A program made the translations under genes and the position numbers. This document shows positions 1 to 7,360 of a DNA stretch of 40,922 bases, in pieces. The DNA is from SIG454 sp045646365 (lineage in GTDB: Bacteria; Bacillota; Clostridia; Monoglobales; Monoglobaceae): positions 1 to 40,922 of the forward strand of contig JAZRKP010000049.1 of the NCBI GenBank assembly GCA_045646365.1, given 5' to 3'. The notes beneath the pieces were generated by a model. The model did not search any database. It was given only the letters and a program-made list of their open reading frames with translations, and was not told the DNA's origin. Positions within the stretch are counted from its first letter, which is position 1, and each line of letters begins with the position of its first letter.

Positions 1-1
1 T

Positions 2-625
2 GACAAAGAAACAATATCAGACAATGGCGAAAAGGTTATCACGAAACAAAGCGTTCCCTTTTTAAGATATTACAATGTTTACAACATTAAATATGTTGAG
101 GGAATACAAAGTAAGGTCAAAGAAAGTACATACAACCATAAACCGATTGAAAAGGCTGAACAGATATTAAAAGGCTACACAAAAGCCGAGAATATCAAAG
201 TTAAGCACATCAAAGGCAACAAGGCTTGTTATAGTCTTTCATCTGACAGTATCACACTTCCACCGCTTGAATGCTTTATTCGTGCGGAAGAGTATTATTC
301 AACGGCGTTTCACGAAATATCGCACAGTACAATGACCAGACTGGGAAGAAGTACAAGCGGTCATTTTGGAGATGCAGAATACAGCAAGGAAGAACTTATT
401 GCTGAAATGTCAGCAAGTATGTTGTTAGCCCATTGTGGCATTAACACACCAGCCAGCGAAAAGAACAATATAGCGTATATGAGAAACTGGCTGAAAGTAT
501 TGCAAGACAATACAACTTGGCTTGTATCAGCCTGTAGTAAGGCTCAGAAAGCCACAGAATACATTTTAGAAAAGTCAAAAAATAATATTAGTAAAGGAGA
601 CACAGAAAATGACAAATCTAAATAA
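2..625 (+). CDS. ArdC-like antirestriction protein with zincin-like metallopeptidase domain (5' truncated by window)
   Basis: The reading frame is open from base 2 and ends at 625; the N-terminus lies outside the window. The visible 207 residues match the C-terminal zincin-like metallopeptidase region that follows an ssDNA-binding domain in ArdC-type antirestriction proteins of conjugative elements. A clear HExxH zinc motif (FHEISH, codons at 308-325) is followed about 30 residues later by EELIAEMSA, which fits the third zinc-ligand helix. ArdC family proteins protect incoming mobile DNA from host restriction and some bind single-stranded DNA; that role here is inferred from family and from the adjacent integrase. 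The gene overlaps the next ORF by 17 bp, so they are probably translationally coupled. The missing N-terminal DNA-binding part could not be checked. Confidence 0.75.
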   Translation, partial: DKETISDNGEKVITKQSVPFLRYYNVYNIKYVEGIQSKVKESTYNHKPIEKAEQILKGYTKAENIKVKHIKGNKACYSLSSDSITLPPLECFIRAEEYYSTAFHEISHSTMTRLGRSTSGHFGDAEYSKEELIAEMSASMLLAHCGINTPASEKNNIAYMRNWLKVLQDNTTWLVSACSKAQKATEYILEKSKNNISKGDTENDKSK

Positions 626-824
626 TACAACTAACTGCACGAGCAGACAATCAATTTTTATCAAGGCAAGTGAAGTATGCGAGGTTATGGAGATTTCCAG
701 AGCCTCTGCATACCGCCTAATCAAACAGTTAAATGACGAACTAGCAACAAAAGGTTATCTTGTTGTAAATGGCAAGACTAACAGAGATTATTTTTACGAT
801 AGAATTTACAGAAAGGCGTGTTGA
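609..824 (+). CDS. Small helix-turn-helix DNA-binding protein (excisionase/regulator-like)
   Basis: This is a 71-aa protein whose centre (KASEVCEVMEISRASAYRLI) reads as a helix-turn-helix of the MerR/excisionase type, with a basic, aromatic C-terminus. Proteins of this size and shape sit just before the integrase in many Firmicutes conjugative elements, where they act as excisionase or as a local repressor. The start is supported by AAAGGAG about 10 bases upstream, inside the end of the preceding gene. It belongs to a tightly packed plus-strand gene row leading to the integrase at 1018. Whether it is Xis or a transcriptional regulator cannot be told from sequence alone. Confidence 0.6.
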   Translation: MTNLNNTTNCTSRQSIFIKASEVCEVMEISRASAYRLIKQLNDELATKGYLVVNGKTNRDYFYDRIYRKAC

Positions 825-827
825 TGT

Positions 828-1013
828 ATGGCTTACAAGAGAAAAACTTACGATGTTTGGGAACTACAAGGCTATTATGACGGATGGGCGTTTATTCTAT
901 ATGAATTTTCTTTCAAAGAAGCGAAAAAACAATTAAAGGTTTATATGGAACACGAACCAAACCTATACAGAATAGTTAAAAAAAGAATTAGATACGATAA
1001 AAAGGAGAATTAA
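828..1013 (+). CDS. Small hypothetical protein of the mobile element
   Basis: This 61-aa basic, aromatic-rich protein lies between the HTH protein and the integrase, 3 bp after the former and 4 bp before the latter. I see no motif that gives a function. Its tight placement in the row and ordinary codon use support it being translated. An excisionase-like accessory role is possible given its position but is not shown by the sequence. Confidence 0.5.
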   Translation: MAYKRKTYDVWELQGYYDGWAFILYEFSFKEAKKQLKVYMEHEPNLYRIVKKRIRYDKKEN

Positions 1014-1017
1014 AATT

Positions 1018-2172
1018 ATGAAAACTTATTCAAGTAGTATTACAAAAGCAGGCAATGGTTATAAGGTATTTTACAGATACCAAACCCTTGAGGGAGATGT
1101 TAAAAGCAGTACAAAAAGGGGCTTCAAACTCAAAAGAGAGGCTCAAGACTGGCAACAAAATGAACTCCCTAAACTTATTCAAGAGTTAAGAGCCGAGAGA
1201 ACTCCAAACGAAAATATGACAATGAAAGAACTCATTGATGATTACATCAAAGATTTTAAGGTTTCCACAAGAAACAGCACAGCAGAAAACAAACTTCACA
1301 TCATCAATGAAAAAATCTTACCATACTTCAACAAACAAAAGGTATATGACATAAAGCCCTATGACATCAAAGAATGGCACAACAAAATAAGGACTTTGCG
1401 TAAACCAAACGGAGAAGCCTATGCTACTACATATTATTATTCTATCAATGCACAATTAAAGGCGATTTTCAATTATGCAGTAATGTATTTTGATTTACCA
1501 TCAAACCCTGTTTCAAAAACAAAGCCCTTTGGTTCAAAAAAAGCACCAAAGCGTAGAGAGTTTTGGACTTTTGAAGAATACTCAAAATTTTCAAACGCTA
1601 TACAGTTATACCCTGTTTATTACTATGCTTTTGAAACATTGTTCTGGACTGGTATCAGAATGGGAGAATTGATGGCTATCAAAAGAAAAGATATTGACCT
1701 TGAAAATATGACTTTGAAAATAGAACATAGCTTTTCAAAGGCTGAATTTGAAAACGGAGATGTAAAAAGTGTCAATGCATACCGAACAATACATCTTCCC
1801 CAGCAACTCGCAGAAGAGTTAAAAGACTATATTGACAGTCTTTACAATCTCAAAAGCGATGACTTGGTTTTTCCAGTTTCAAAAAGTGGCTTACATAGAG
1901 TAATGACCGAAGGCTCTAAAAGTGCTGGTGTTAAGCGTATAACTATACATGGGCTCCGTCATAGTCATATCTCACTACTTTTGAATTGTGTTGCTGGCGT
2001 TTCAGGCATTTCTGTATCTGCAATTTCAGACCGAGCGGGACACAGCACCACAGATGTAACAATGATATATTCCCACGCTTACGATAATAGCGACGAACTC
2101 ATTGCAAAACAATTAAACAATATGATGAAAGGGGGTGCAGTTGATGTCAGCAAAGAACACGGACAAGCATAA
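1018..2172 (+). CDS. int: Tyrosine recombinase/integrase, predicted to target the guaA 3' end
   Basis: This is a 384-aa phage-type integrase. An AP2-like N-terminal arm-binding region (about residues 1-60) is followed by a SAM-like core-binding domain (about 65-165) and a catalytic domain. The catalytic set is complete: Arg214 (in GIRMGEL), H311-x-x-R314-H315 (HGLRHSH), His342 (AGHSTT) and the nucleophile Tyr351 (MIYSH). The segment between HGLRH and AGH is several residues longer than usual. The start follows AAAAGGAG with good spacing. The integrase lies about 1.4 kb from the guaA terminus, where the conserved island attachment sequence is present, so it very probably catalyses integration and excision there. 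The last 29 bp overlap the next gene. Confidence 0.93.
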   Translation: MKTYSSSITKAGNGYKVFYRYQTLEGDVKSSTKRGFKLKREAQDWQQNELPKLIQELRAERTPNENMTMKELIDDYIKDFKVSTRNSTAENKLHIINEKILPYFNKQKVYDIKPYDIKEWHNKIRTLRKPNGEAYATTYYYSINAQLKAIFNYAVMYFDLPSNPVSKTKPFGSKKAPKRREFWTFEEYSKFSNAIQLYPVYYYAFETLFWTGIRMGELMAIKRKDIDLENMTLKIEHSFSKAEFENGDVKSVNAYRTIHLPQQLAEELKDYIDSLYNLKSDDLVFPVSKSGLHRVMTEGSKSAGVKRITIHGLRHSHISLLLNCVAGVSGISVSAISDRAGHSTTDVTMIYSHAYDNSDELIAKQLNNMMKGGAVDVSKEHGQA

Positions 2173-2488
2173 CCGCTGGAGAAATATTACTATTGGTTTC
2201 AGAGTTTCCCCAGACGAAGCATACCAGATTGATATGGAAGCAAAAACCTCTGGGATGACTAAACAAGATTTTATTACAGCAAGACTGCTTAACAAAGAAA
2301 TTGTTGTGCGACCTAACATTCGTATTCAACATTATCTTGAAAAGTATTTGTTGGACTTGACAGCCGAACTAAAAAGGCTGTCAAGCATTCCACAAACAAG
2401 TGATATTTTAGATAACATCACTTATATTATAAATTTAATTTCAAAAATGACTGATAAAACAAATAAAAAGGAGAACGATTATGAGTAA
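2144..2488 (+). CDS. MobC-like mobilization/relaxosome accessory protein
   Basis: About 114 aa from the ATG at 2144, which follows GAAAGGGGG at a normal distance; a GTG nine bases earlier is too close to that site. The N-terminal region (RWRNITIGFRVSPDEA) followed by MEAKTSGMTKQDFI resembles the ribbon-helix-helix part of MobC or plasmid relaxosome proteins, which help the relaxase nick oriT. Such genes accompany integrases in Clostridia mobile elements. No relaxase lies in the window; it may lie to the left. The gene overlaps the integrase and the next ORF, indicating one operon. Function is inferred from family resemblance. Confidence 0.55.
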   Translation: MSAKNTDKHNRWRNITIGFRVSPDEAYQIDMEAKTSGMTKQDFITARLLNKEIVVRPNIRIQHYLEKYLLDLTAELKRLSSIPQTSDILDNITYIINLISKMTDKTNKKENDYE

Positions 2489-2894
2489 AATATTAACTTT
2501 TAGAGGACAACAAAAGCAAGAAGCGTTAAAAAGAATGGTAAAACTTTCTCTTGAACCAGACATTATTGTTGAATTTTTTGAAAACAATACTGTATATCTT
2601 TCTCAACAAGGCGTTAAATTCTTTTTGGAAGATGACGAGAAAAAGATTGTTGAAGAATTTGAGAAAAAGTGGAACAGCGTTGTTTACTATGTTATTAAAG
2701 AAAGCACAGGCGTTGGTGAGTTATTAACATTATTCTATGTATCAGAACATACAGACGAATGGGACAAGGACAATGCAGATATAGAGAGAAATTTGCAAAA
2801 TTGTTATGTTAAAAATTTAAGCAACGAACAATTTAGCGAATTTGGTTATATTGGCTTTGTAAACCTTTTTGGTAATTTAATAAGAACGAAATAA
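2481..2894 (+). CDS. Hypothetical protein of the mobile element
   Basis: This 137-aa acidic protein has no signal peptide or membrane segment and no motif I recognise. It starts 8 bp inside the preceding gene with a good AAGGAG site, so it is almost certainly cotranscribed with the integrase and MobC-like genes. Being at the element's end, it may be cargo or an accessory factor. I assign no function. Confidence 0.6.
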   Translation: MSKILTFRGQQKQEALKRMVKLSLEPDIIVEFFENNTVYLSQQGVKFFLEDDEKKIVEEFEKKWNSVVYYVIKESTGVGELLTLFYVSEHTDEWDKDNADIERNLQNCYVKNLSNEQFSEFGYIGFVNLFGNLIRTK

Positions 2895-2921
2895 TTTAAT
2901 GAAAGGACTGATTTAACAACT

Positions 2922-3449
2922 ATGGGTTTAGATAGTTATATTTTTAAGACAACCAAACAACAAGCAATGACAAAAAGAAAAGAAATTCTAATTGCAATTA
3001 ACAAGGATAGGTCTGCTGGCATATCTGCTGGCAATGGATTTGTGATATTCCCAAGCTTTAGTTATTCAGAAAACATACATAAATTAAAACCAGATATCTA
3101 TTGGCGAAAATATAATCACATTTCAGCTTGGCTTTCTGAAAAAGTCTTTAATAACCCAAAAGATAATATCAAAAAACAGATTGGAGTTATTACAAAAAAT
3201 GACTTATCAGAACTTAAAGATGATTGCGAAAAAGTCATTAAGCATTGTATTACTCCAGACGGACAGATAAATCTTGATGAAGAATATTGTAAAAACATTT
3301 TCCCTTGCATTAAAGGTTCTTTTATGGGAAGTGCTTCCTATGATGAATTGTTTATAAAAGACATAAAAGATGCAATGAATGATATTGATAAATTACTTTC
3401 ATCTTCAAAAAATCCTAATGTCAGATTTATATTACTAATGGATTATTAA
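2922..3449 (+). CDS. Hypothetical protein, last gene of the mobile element
   Basis: This 175-aa protein opens with MGLDSYIFK, resembling a family of phage and element proteins that begin MGLDMYL and have no settled function. It is soluble and Lys-rich. GAAAGGAC upstream supplies the ribosome binding site. It ends just before a strong hairpin and the guaA attachment site, so it is the outermost gene of the integrated element. It could be cargo acquired at the boundary. Confidence 0.6.
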   Translation: MGLDSYIFKTTKQQAMTKRKEILIAINKDRSAGISAGNGFVIFPSFSYSENIHKLKPDIYWRKYNHISAWLSEKVFNNPKDNIKKQIGVITKNDLSELKDDCEKVIKHCITPDGQINLDEEYCKNIFPCIKGSFMGSASYDELFIKDIKDAMNDIDKLLSSSKNPNVRFILLMDY

Positions 3450-3457
3450 AATGCAAA

Positions 3458-3485
3458 ACTGCTCTACCAGAAATGGTAGAGCAGT
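3458..3485. terminator. Perfect 12-bp hairpin with GAAA loop at the element boundary
   Basis: The arms 3458-3469 and 3474-3485 are exact reverse complements around a GAAA tetraloop (TTTC on the other strand). On the minus strand the stem is followed by TTTTGCATTTT, so it can end transcription coming from guaA. On the plus strand the run of T is missing, so termination of the element operon would be weaker. Confidence 0.7.
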
Positions 3486-3590
3486 TGAAAACAAAAATAT
3501 TCAATTAAATCGCTGCAGTCATTTTGCAGTCAGAACGCATTTTCAAATTGAGAAAACGCCTTATTTCAAGGGTTTTGACGATTTCTGGTC

Positions 3591-4571
3591 TTATTCCCAC
3601 TCGATAGTGCCGACGGGCTTTGGTGTTAAGTCGAGAAGCACTCTGTTAATACCCTCTACTTCTGCTGTGATTCTGTTTGTTATTTTGTGAAGAACTTCAT
3701 ATGGAATTTCTTCGATTGTTGCACTCATTGCATCTGTTGTGTTGACTGCACGGATAATTGCCGGCCAACCCTCATATCTCTTATCATTTCTTACGCCTAC
3801 GCTCTTAAAGTCAGGAACAGCTATAAAATACTGCCAAACTTTATCCGCAAGACCGCAGATGTCAAATTCTTCTCTTAAAATTGCATCAGCTTCACGAAGA
3901 GCATGGAGTCTGTCTCTTGTTATTGCACCAAGACAACGAACGCCAAGTCCCGGGCCAGGGAATGGCTGACGGAATACCATTTCATCAGGAAGTCCCAATG
4001 CAGAGCCTACTACTCTGACTTCATCCTTATATAAAAGTTTAATAGGCTCAACAAGTTCCATTTCCATATCTTCAGGGAGACCGCCCACATTATGGTGAGC
4101 CTTTACGCCGTCACTTTCAAGAATGTCAGGATAAATTGTTCCCTGAGCAAGGAATTTAATATCTGTAAGCTTGGCAGCTTCTTCATCGAAAACTTTGATA
4201 AATTCTCCACCGATAATTTTTCTCTTCTTTTCAGGTTCAGCAACATCCTTTAAGAGGTCTAAAAATCTGTCTGTTGCATCAACATAGATAAGGTTTGCAT
4301 CGAGCTGATTTCTGAACACCTCGATAACCTGTTCGCTTTCACCTTTTCTCATAAGTCCATGGTTAACATGAACACAAACGAGCTGTTTGCCTATTGCTTT
4401 AATCAAAAGAGCCGCAACAACAGAAGAGTCAACCCCACCCGACAAAGCAAGAAGAACCTTCTTATCTCCAACCTGCTCCTTAATTTCTTTTATCTGTTCT
4501 TCAATAAAAGCATCTGCAAGTTCCTTTGTATTTATGCGAGCCATTGATTCAGGACGCTTAATAATTTCCAT
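3591..4571 (-). CDS. guaA: GMP synthase, stand-alone ATP pyrophosphatase subunit
   Basis: The protein converts XMP, ATP and ammonia to GMP, the last step of guanine nucleotide synthesis. The N-type ATP-pyrophosphatase P-loop SGGVDSS lies at residues 44-50, and the C-terminal dimerization domain ends in the family-typical GTIEWE. At 326 aa it matches only the ATPase half of the usual roughly 515-aa GuaA; the glutamine amidotransferase domain is absent and is not encoded just upstream. This is the split arrangement best known from archaea and also found in some bacteria. I prefer the ATG at 4571, ten bases from AGAAAGGA; a TTG at 4580 in the same frame is too near that site. A promoter lies at 4618-4646. 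The 3' end forms the element attachment site but is intact. Confidence 0.9.
   Translation of the reverse strand: MEIIKRPESMARINTKELADAFIEEQIKEIKEQVGDKKVLLALSGGVDSSVVAALLIKAIGKQLVCVHVNHGLMRKGESEQVIEVFRNQLDANLIYVDATDRFLDLLKDVAEPEKKRKIIGGEFIKVFDEEAAKLTDIKFLAQGTIYPDILESDGVKAHHNVGGLPEDMEMELVEPIKLLYKDEVRVVGSALGLPDEMVFRQPFPGPGLGVRCLGAITRDRLHALREADAILREEFDICGLADKVWQYFIAVPDFKSVGVRNDKRYEGWPAIIRAVNTTDAMSATIEEIPYEVLHKITNRITAEVEGINRVLLDLTPKPVGTIEWE
3593..3608. other. att: Element attachment site at the guaA 3' end
   Basis: The plus strand reads TTATTCCCACTCGATA, that is GAGTGGGAATAA on the guaA strand, covering the last sense codons and the stop. GAGTGGGAATA at the guaA terminus is a known integration core for genomic islands and conjugative elements. 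Here it separates housekeeping DNA from the integrase-bearing region. The matching copy at the far end of the element is not in the window. Confidence 0.75.
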
Positions 4572-4617
4572 AATTTTCAAATCCTTTCTTAAAGCAAAAT
4601 TTAAACTTAATAGAATA

Positions 4618-4646
4618 ATAATACCACAAAAAAACGCTCATTTCAA
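4618..4646 (-). promoter_or_regulatory. Sigma-A-type promoter for the GMP synthase gene
   Basis: On the minus strand TTGAAA (4646-4641) and TATTAT (4623-4618) are separated by 17 bp, and transcription would begin about 40 bases before the start codon. No purine riboswitch is visible in the short leader. Confidence 0.6.
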
Positions 4647-4697
4647 GTATTTTTCATCAAAAAATGCTATTTTATTCAATATTTATGAATGGCAGAC

Positions 4698-4726
4698 TTT
4701 ACAAATAATAAATTTTGTGATAAAAT
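4698..4726 (+). promoter_or_regulatory. Sigma-A-type promoter for the structured leader and the 76-aa ORF
   Basis: TTTACA (4698-4703) and TAAAAT (4721-4726) are separated by exactly 17 bp, divergent from the guaA promoter. A transcript from about 4733 would contain both hairpins before the ORF at 4905. Confidence 0.55.
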
Positions 4727-4732
4727 GAATAT

Positions 4733-4892
4733 GTCATCCATTATGAATAAAAAATAATCTGGCTATGCGTTGGTAAAAACGCAGGCTTGATTCGTTTATG
4801 CTAGATTATTTTTTATTAGTATAATTGGGTGACACTAAGAGTCATAGCCTCGTTTTTCGTGCGTTGGTTATGACCAGCGCACTTTTTTTATT
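4733..4892 (+). ncRNA. Structured leader or small RNA with two terminator-like hairpins
   Basis: Two strong structures occupy this leader. The first pairs 4750-4764 with 4802-4816 (about 15 bp, one G-U) around an inner TGCGTT/AACGCA hairpin and is followed by a T-rich run. The second is a 10-bp stem (GTGCGTTGGT with ACCAGCGCAC, one G-U, loop TATG) at about 4860-4883, followed by TTTTTTTATT. In addition GTCATAGCC (about 4841-4849) can pair with GGTTATGAC (about 4865-4873), which would break the second stem, as an antiterminator would. The motif TGCGTTGGT occurs in both halves. I do not recognise a known riboswitch class. It may be an attenuator, an unrecognised riboswitch or an independent small RNA. 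Confidence 0.5.
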
Positions 4893-4904
4893 CGGAGGGA
4901 TAAT

Positions 4905-5135
4905 ATGAGTATTAAAGAGGAACTTTTCAAAAGCATCGCCCTTGAGGTACTTGCTGACGAGATGCGGAACATTAAAATTGATATAGGGAATGTCGAGGAC
5001 ACTCAGGCAATAAAAATTTTATCTGAAATCCAGGAAATTCTGCACAGAAACGACGATGATTTCTACATTGTTGAAGATATTGTCCGCACTTTTGAAAAAT
5101 ATCATATAAATGCAGGTCCCTGCCACGATTTTTAA
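4905..5135 (+). CDS. Small hypothetical protein behind a structured leader
   Basis: This 76-aa acidic, mostly helical protein has the ribosome binding site CGGAGGGA seven bases before the start. It contains no Cys pair or membrane segment, only a Cys-His near the C-terminus (GPCHDF). I do not recognise the family. Its expression must pass the two terminator-like hairpins at 4750-4892, so it may be conditionally expressed. It ends at a bidirectional terminator shared with metK. Confidence 0.6.
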   Translation: MSIKEELFKSIALEVLADEMRNIKIDIGNVEDTQAIKILSEIQEILHRNDDDFYIVEDIVRTFEKYHINAGPCHDF

Positions 5136-5140
5136 TTCAA

Positions 5141-5176
5141 ATAAATAAAACCACCCATCCGGGTGGTTTTATTTAT
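5141..5176. terminator. Bidirectional terminator between the 76-aa ORF and metK
   Basis: Arms 5141-5156 and 5161-5176 are a perfect 16-bp inverted repeat with loop ATCC, GC-rich at the top and A/T-rich at the base. It therefore ends with U-rich RNA in both directions, serving two convergent genes. Confidence 0.85.
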
Positions 5177-6355
5177 TTATAACGAAGCTTTCAAAGCGCC
5201 AACTTTATCAAGTTTTTCCCACGGGAGAGAAACATCTTCTCTTCCGAAATGTCCATATGCTGCGGTCTGTTTATAAATCGGGTTTCTCAAATCGAGACTT
5301 TTGATGATACCGCTTGGGCTTAAGTCAAAGTTCTTATAAACAATCTCGCAGAGTTTCTCCTCAGAAACTGCACCTGTTCCGAATGTGTCAACTCTAAGCG
5401 ATACTGGCTGAGCTACACCGATTGCATAAGCAAGCTGAACCTCGCAAGACTTTGCAAGACCTGCCGCAACGATATTCTTTGCCACATAACGAGCTGCATA
5501 AGCGGCACTTCTGTCAACCTTCGTCGGGTCTTTTCCTGAAAAAGCACCGCCACCGTGACGAGCGTATCCGCCATAAGTATCAACGATTATTTTTCTACCC
5601 GTATGGCCTGAATCGCCCTGCGGTCCGCCGATAACAAATCTGCCTGTCGGGTTAATATATATTTTCGTTTCACTATCCATAAGCTCGCTTGGGATAATCG
5701 GCTTAATAACATTTTCAATTATTTCTTCTCTCAACACTTCCATTGCAACAGTTTCATCGTGTTGTGAAGAAACAACAACGGTGTCAATTCTCTTAACTGC
5801 GCCATTTTCGTCATATTCCACAGTAACCTGTGTTTTCCCGTCAGGTCTGAGGTATGCGAGCGTTCCGTCCTTTCTAACATCAGTAAGGCGTTTTGCCATT
5901 TTATGAGCGAGATAGATTGCCATTGGCATATAAACCGGAGTTTCGTCACAGGCAAATCCAAACATCATTCCCTGGTCGCCGGCACCAAGACCTTCCCCGT
6001 CATTTTCGGCTTTAAATTCATAGGCTTTATCCACACCCATAGCAATATCGCCTGACTGCTTATCAAGAGCAGTTATAACCGCACAGGTGTCACAGTCAAA
6101 ACCGAACTTTGCTCTGTCATAACCGATTTCTCTGACAGTTTCACGAACAAGGTTTTGAATATCTATATTTGCAGTTGTGCTTATTTCACCAACAACCATA
6201 ACTAGACCCGTTGTAACAGTAACCTCACAGGCAACTCTTGCCATTGGGTCCTGCGCATAGATTGCGTCAAGAACTGCGTCTGAAATTATATCGGAAATTT
6301 TATCAGGATGTCCCTCTGTAACCGATTCTGATGTAAATAACTTTTTATATTCCAT
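5177..6355 (-). CDS. metK: S-adenosylmethionine synthase
   Basis: This 392-aa enzyme makes S-adenosylmethionine from methionine and ATP in the cytoplasm. It has the full length of the family and all signatures: GHPDKISD (15-22), the GAGDQGMMFG motif (124-133) and the phosphate-binding GGGAFSGKDPTKVDRS (268-283). GAGGAGGT upstream lies inside the last codons of tmk, and the two genes are only 2 bp apart, so metK is the second gene of a tmk-metK operon. I see no SAM riboswitch in front of it, so its control comes from the tmk promoter. Confidence 0.97.
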   Translation of the reverse strand: MEYKKLFTSESVTEGHPDKISDIISDAVLDAIYAQDPMARVACEVTVTTGLVMVVGEISTTANIDIQNLVRETVREIGYDRAKFGFDCDTCAVITALDKQSGDIAMGVDKAYEFKAENDGEGLGAGDQGMMFGFACDETPVYMPMAIYLAHKMAKRLTDVRKDGTLAYLRPDGKTQVTVEYDENGAVKRIDTVVVSSQHDETVAMEVLREEIIENVIKPIIPSELMDSETKIYINPTGRFVIGGPQGDSGHTGRKIIVDTYGGYARHGGGAFSGKDPTKVDRSAAYAARYVAKNIVAAGLAKSCEVQLAYAIGVAQPVSLRVDTFGTGAVSEEKLCEIVYKNFDLSPSGIIKSLDLRNPIYKQTAAYGHFGREDVSLPWEKLDKVGALKASL

Positions 6356-6357
6356 TT

Positions 6358-6975
6358 TTATACCTCCTCTATTGCATTCAATATATCCTTATGGATTTCT
6401 TCTAAACCTTTGTTTGCATCAATTATCTTTATATTCTCCCGTGCCTTAAGCTTGTCCAGAACATCAATAAAATTCTGCCGTATTCTTCTCATAAGCTCGG
6501 TGCTCTTCTCATACAGTTCTGCCCCGTCACGGCTTGTATCAATCCGCTCCTTACAGGTATCGGGATTAACATCAAGAAAAATACATAAATCAGGTGTCAG
6601 AATTTCGGGACATTTAAGATTTATATCCATAACCCAATTCATATCCGACGCTGTTCCCTGATAGGCAAAAGAAGAATAATAGTATCTGTCGCAGATAACC
6701 GTATACCCCTCGTCAAGTTTGGTTTTTATTCCAAACTCGGGGTGGGTTATGTGTTCAAGCCTGTCTGCAAGAAACAATGCCGCCTGAAGATACATATTCT
6801 TTTCAAGGCTTTCGGAAAGTATTCTGCGGATATATGCACCCGTTTCATAATACTGCGGTTCTGCAGTAACATAAACCTTCTCGCCTCTGCTCTCCAAAAA
6901 CTCAGAAAGCATTTTAATCTGCGTACTCTTTCCGCTTCCATCAAGACCTTCTATTACAATAAATTTATTTCTCAT
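6358..6975 (-). CDS. tmk: Thymidylate kinase
   Basis: This 205-aa kinase phosphorylates dTMP to dTDP with ATP. The P-loop GLDGSGKST is at 10-18, the DRYYYSS substrate motif at 96-102, and the LID region with TSRDGAE lies around 147-153. The promoter at 6994-7022 would start the mRNA only about 12-15 bases before the ATG, with GGTGA as the only weak Shine-Dalgarno match, so the leader is very short. It is the first gene of the tmk-metK operon. Confidence 0.95.
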   Translation of the reverse strand: MRNKFIVIEGLDGSGKSTQIKMLSEFLESRGEKVYVTAEPQYYETGAYIRRILSESLEKNMYLQAALFLADRLEHITHPEFGIKTKLDEGYTVICDRYYYSSFAYQGTASDMNWVMDINLKCPEILTPDLCIFLDVNPDTCKERIDTSRDGAELYEKSTELMRRIRQNFIDVLDKLKARENIKIIDANKGLEEIHKDILNAIEEV

Positions 6976-6993
6976 AAATATTCACCAAATAGT

Positions 6994-7022
6994 ATTATAC
7001 ATAATTTTTTGTCTAATTGCAA
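6994..7022 (-). promoter_or_regulatory. Promoter of tmk-metK
   Basis: On the minus strand TTGCAA (7022-7017) is followed after 17 bp by a consensus TATAAT (6999-6994), about 20 bases from the tmk start codon. Confidence 0.65.
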
Positions 7023-7040
7023 GAGATTTTGTAATTTATG

Positions 7041-7069
7041 TTGCTTTTATTTCGAAATTATTGTATAAT
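7041..7069 (+). promoter_or_regulatory. Promoter of the small Cys-rich protein
   Basis: TTGCTT (7041-7046) and a consensus TATAAT (7064-7069) are separated by 17 bp, with the start codon 34 bases downstream of the -10 box. Confidence 0.6.
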
Positions 7070-7103
7070 TTACTTAATCAGCTCTTTAAAGGGAGGTTTT
7101 TTT

Positions 7104-7349
7104 GTGAAAAAGAATGTAAATGAGCGTGGACTTTTTAACGACAACCCTGATTTAATAGAAAAATGCGAAACCTGTGCTTATGCAATTATGCTTGAATATT
7201 CAAAAGACTGTCTTTGCTCTAAGTTCGGTCCCGTTCCACCTGAATACAAATGCAAAAAATACAGAATTAACCGTTTTTTAAGACGCCCGCCAAAAAAGCG
7301 TGAGCTTAATATGTCACGGTATTCAAGTGACGATTTTTCAATAGAATAA
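7104..7349 (+). CDS. Small Cys-rich protein, possible metal-binding
   Basis: This 81-aa basic protein begins at the GTG at 7104, which follows AAAGGGAGG; an upstream in-frame ATG at 7038 lies within the promoter. It has five cysteines, arranged CETC and later CLC with a final C after VPPEY, which could bind zinc or iron, and a Lys/Arg-rich C-terminal half. It resembles short conserved Clostridia proteins of unknown role. It is monocistronic, with its own promoter and the terminator at 7362-7386. Confidence 0.7.
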   Translation: MKKNVNERGLFNDNPDLIEKCETCAYAIMLEYSKDCLCSKFGPVPPEYKCKKYRINRFLRRPPKKRELNMSRYSSDDFSIE

Positions 7350-7360
7350 TCAATTCAGAT

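Noticed and set aside
4572..4660. A purine riboswitch in front of the GMP synthase gene
   Set aside because: The predicted leader is only about 40 nt and lacks the conserved purine aptamer loops.
6356..6400. A SAM riboswitch in front of metK
   Set aside because: metK begins 2 bp after tmk; there is no room for a leader and no SAM-box sequence is present.
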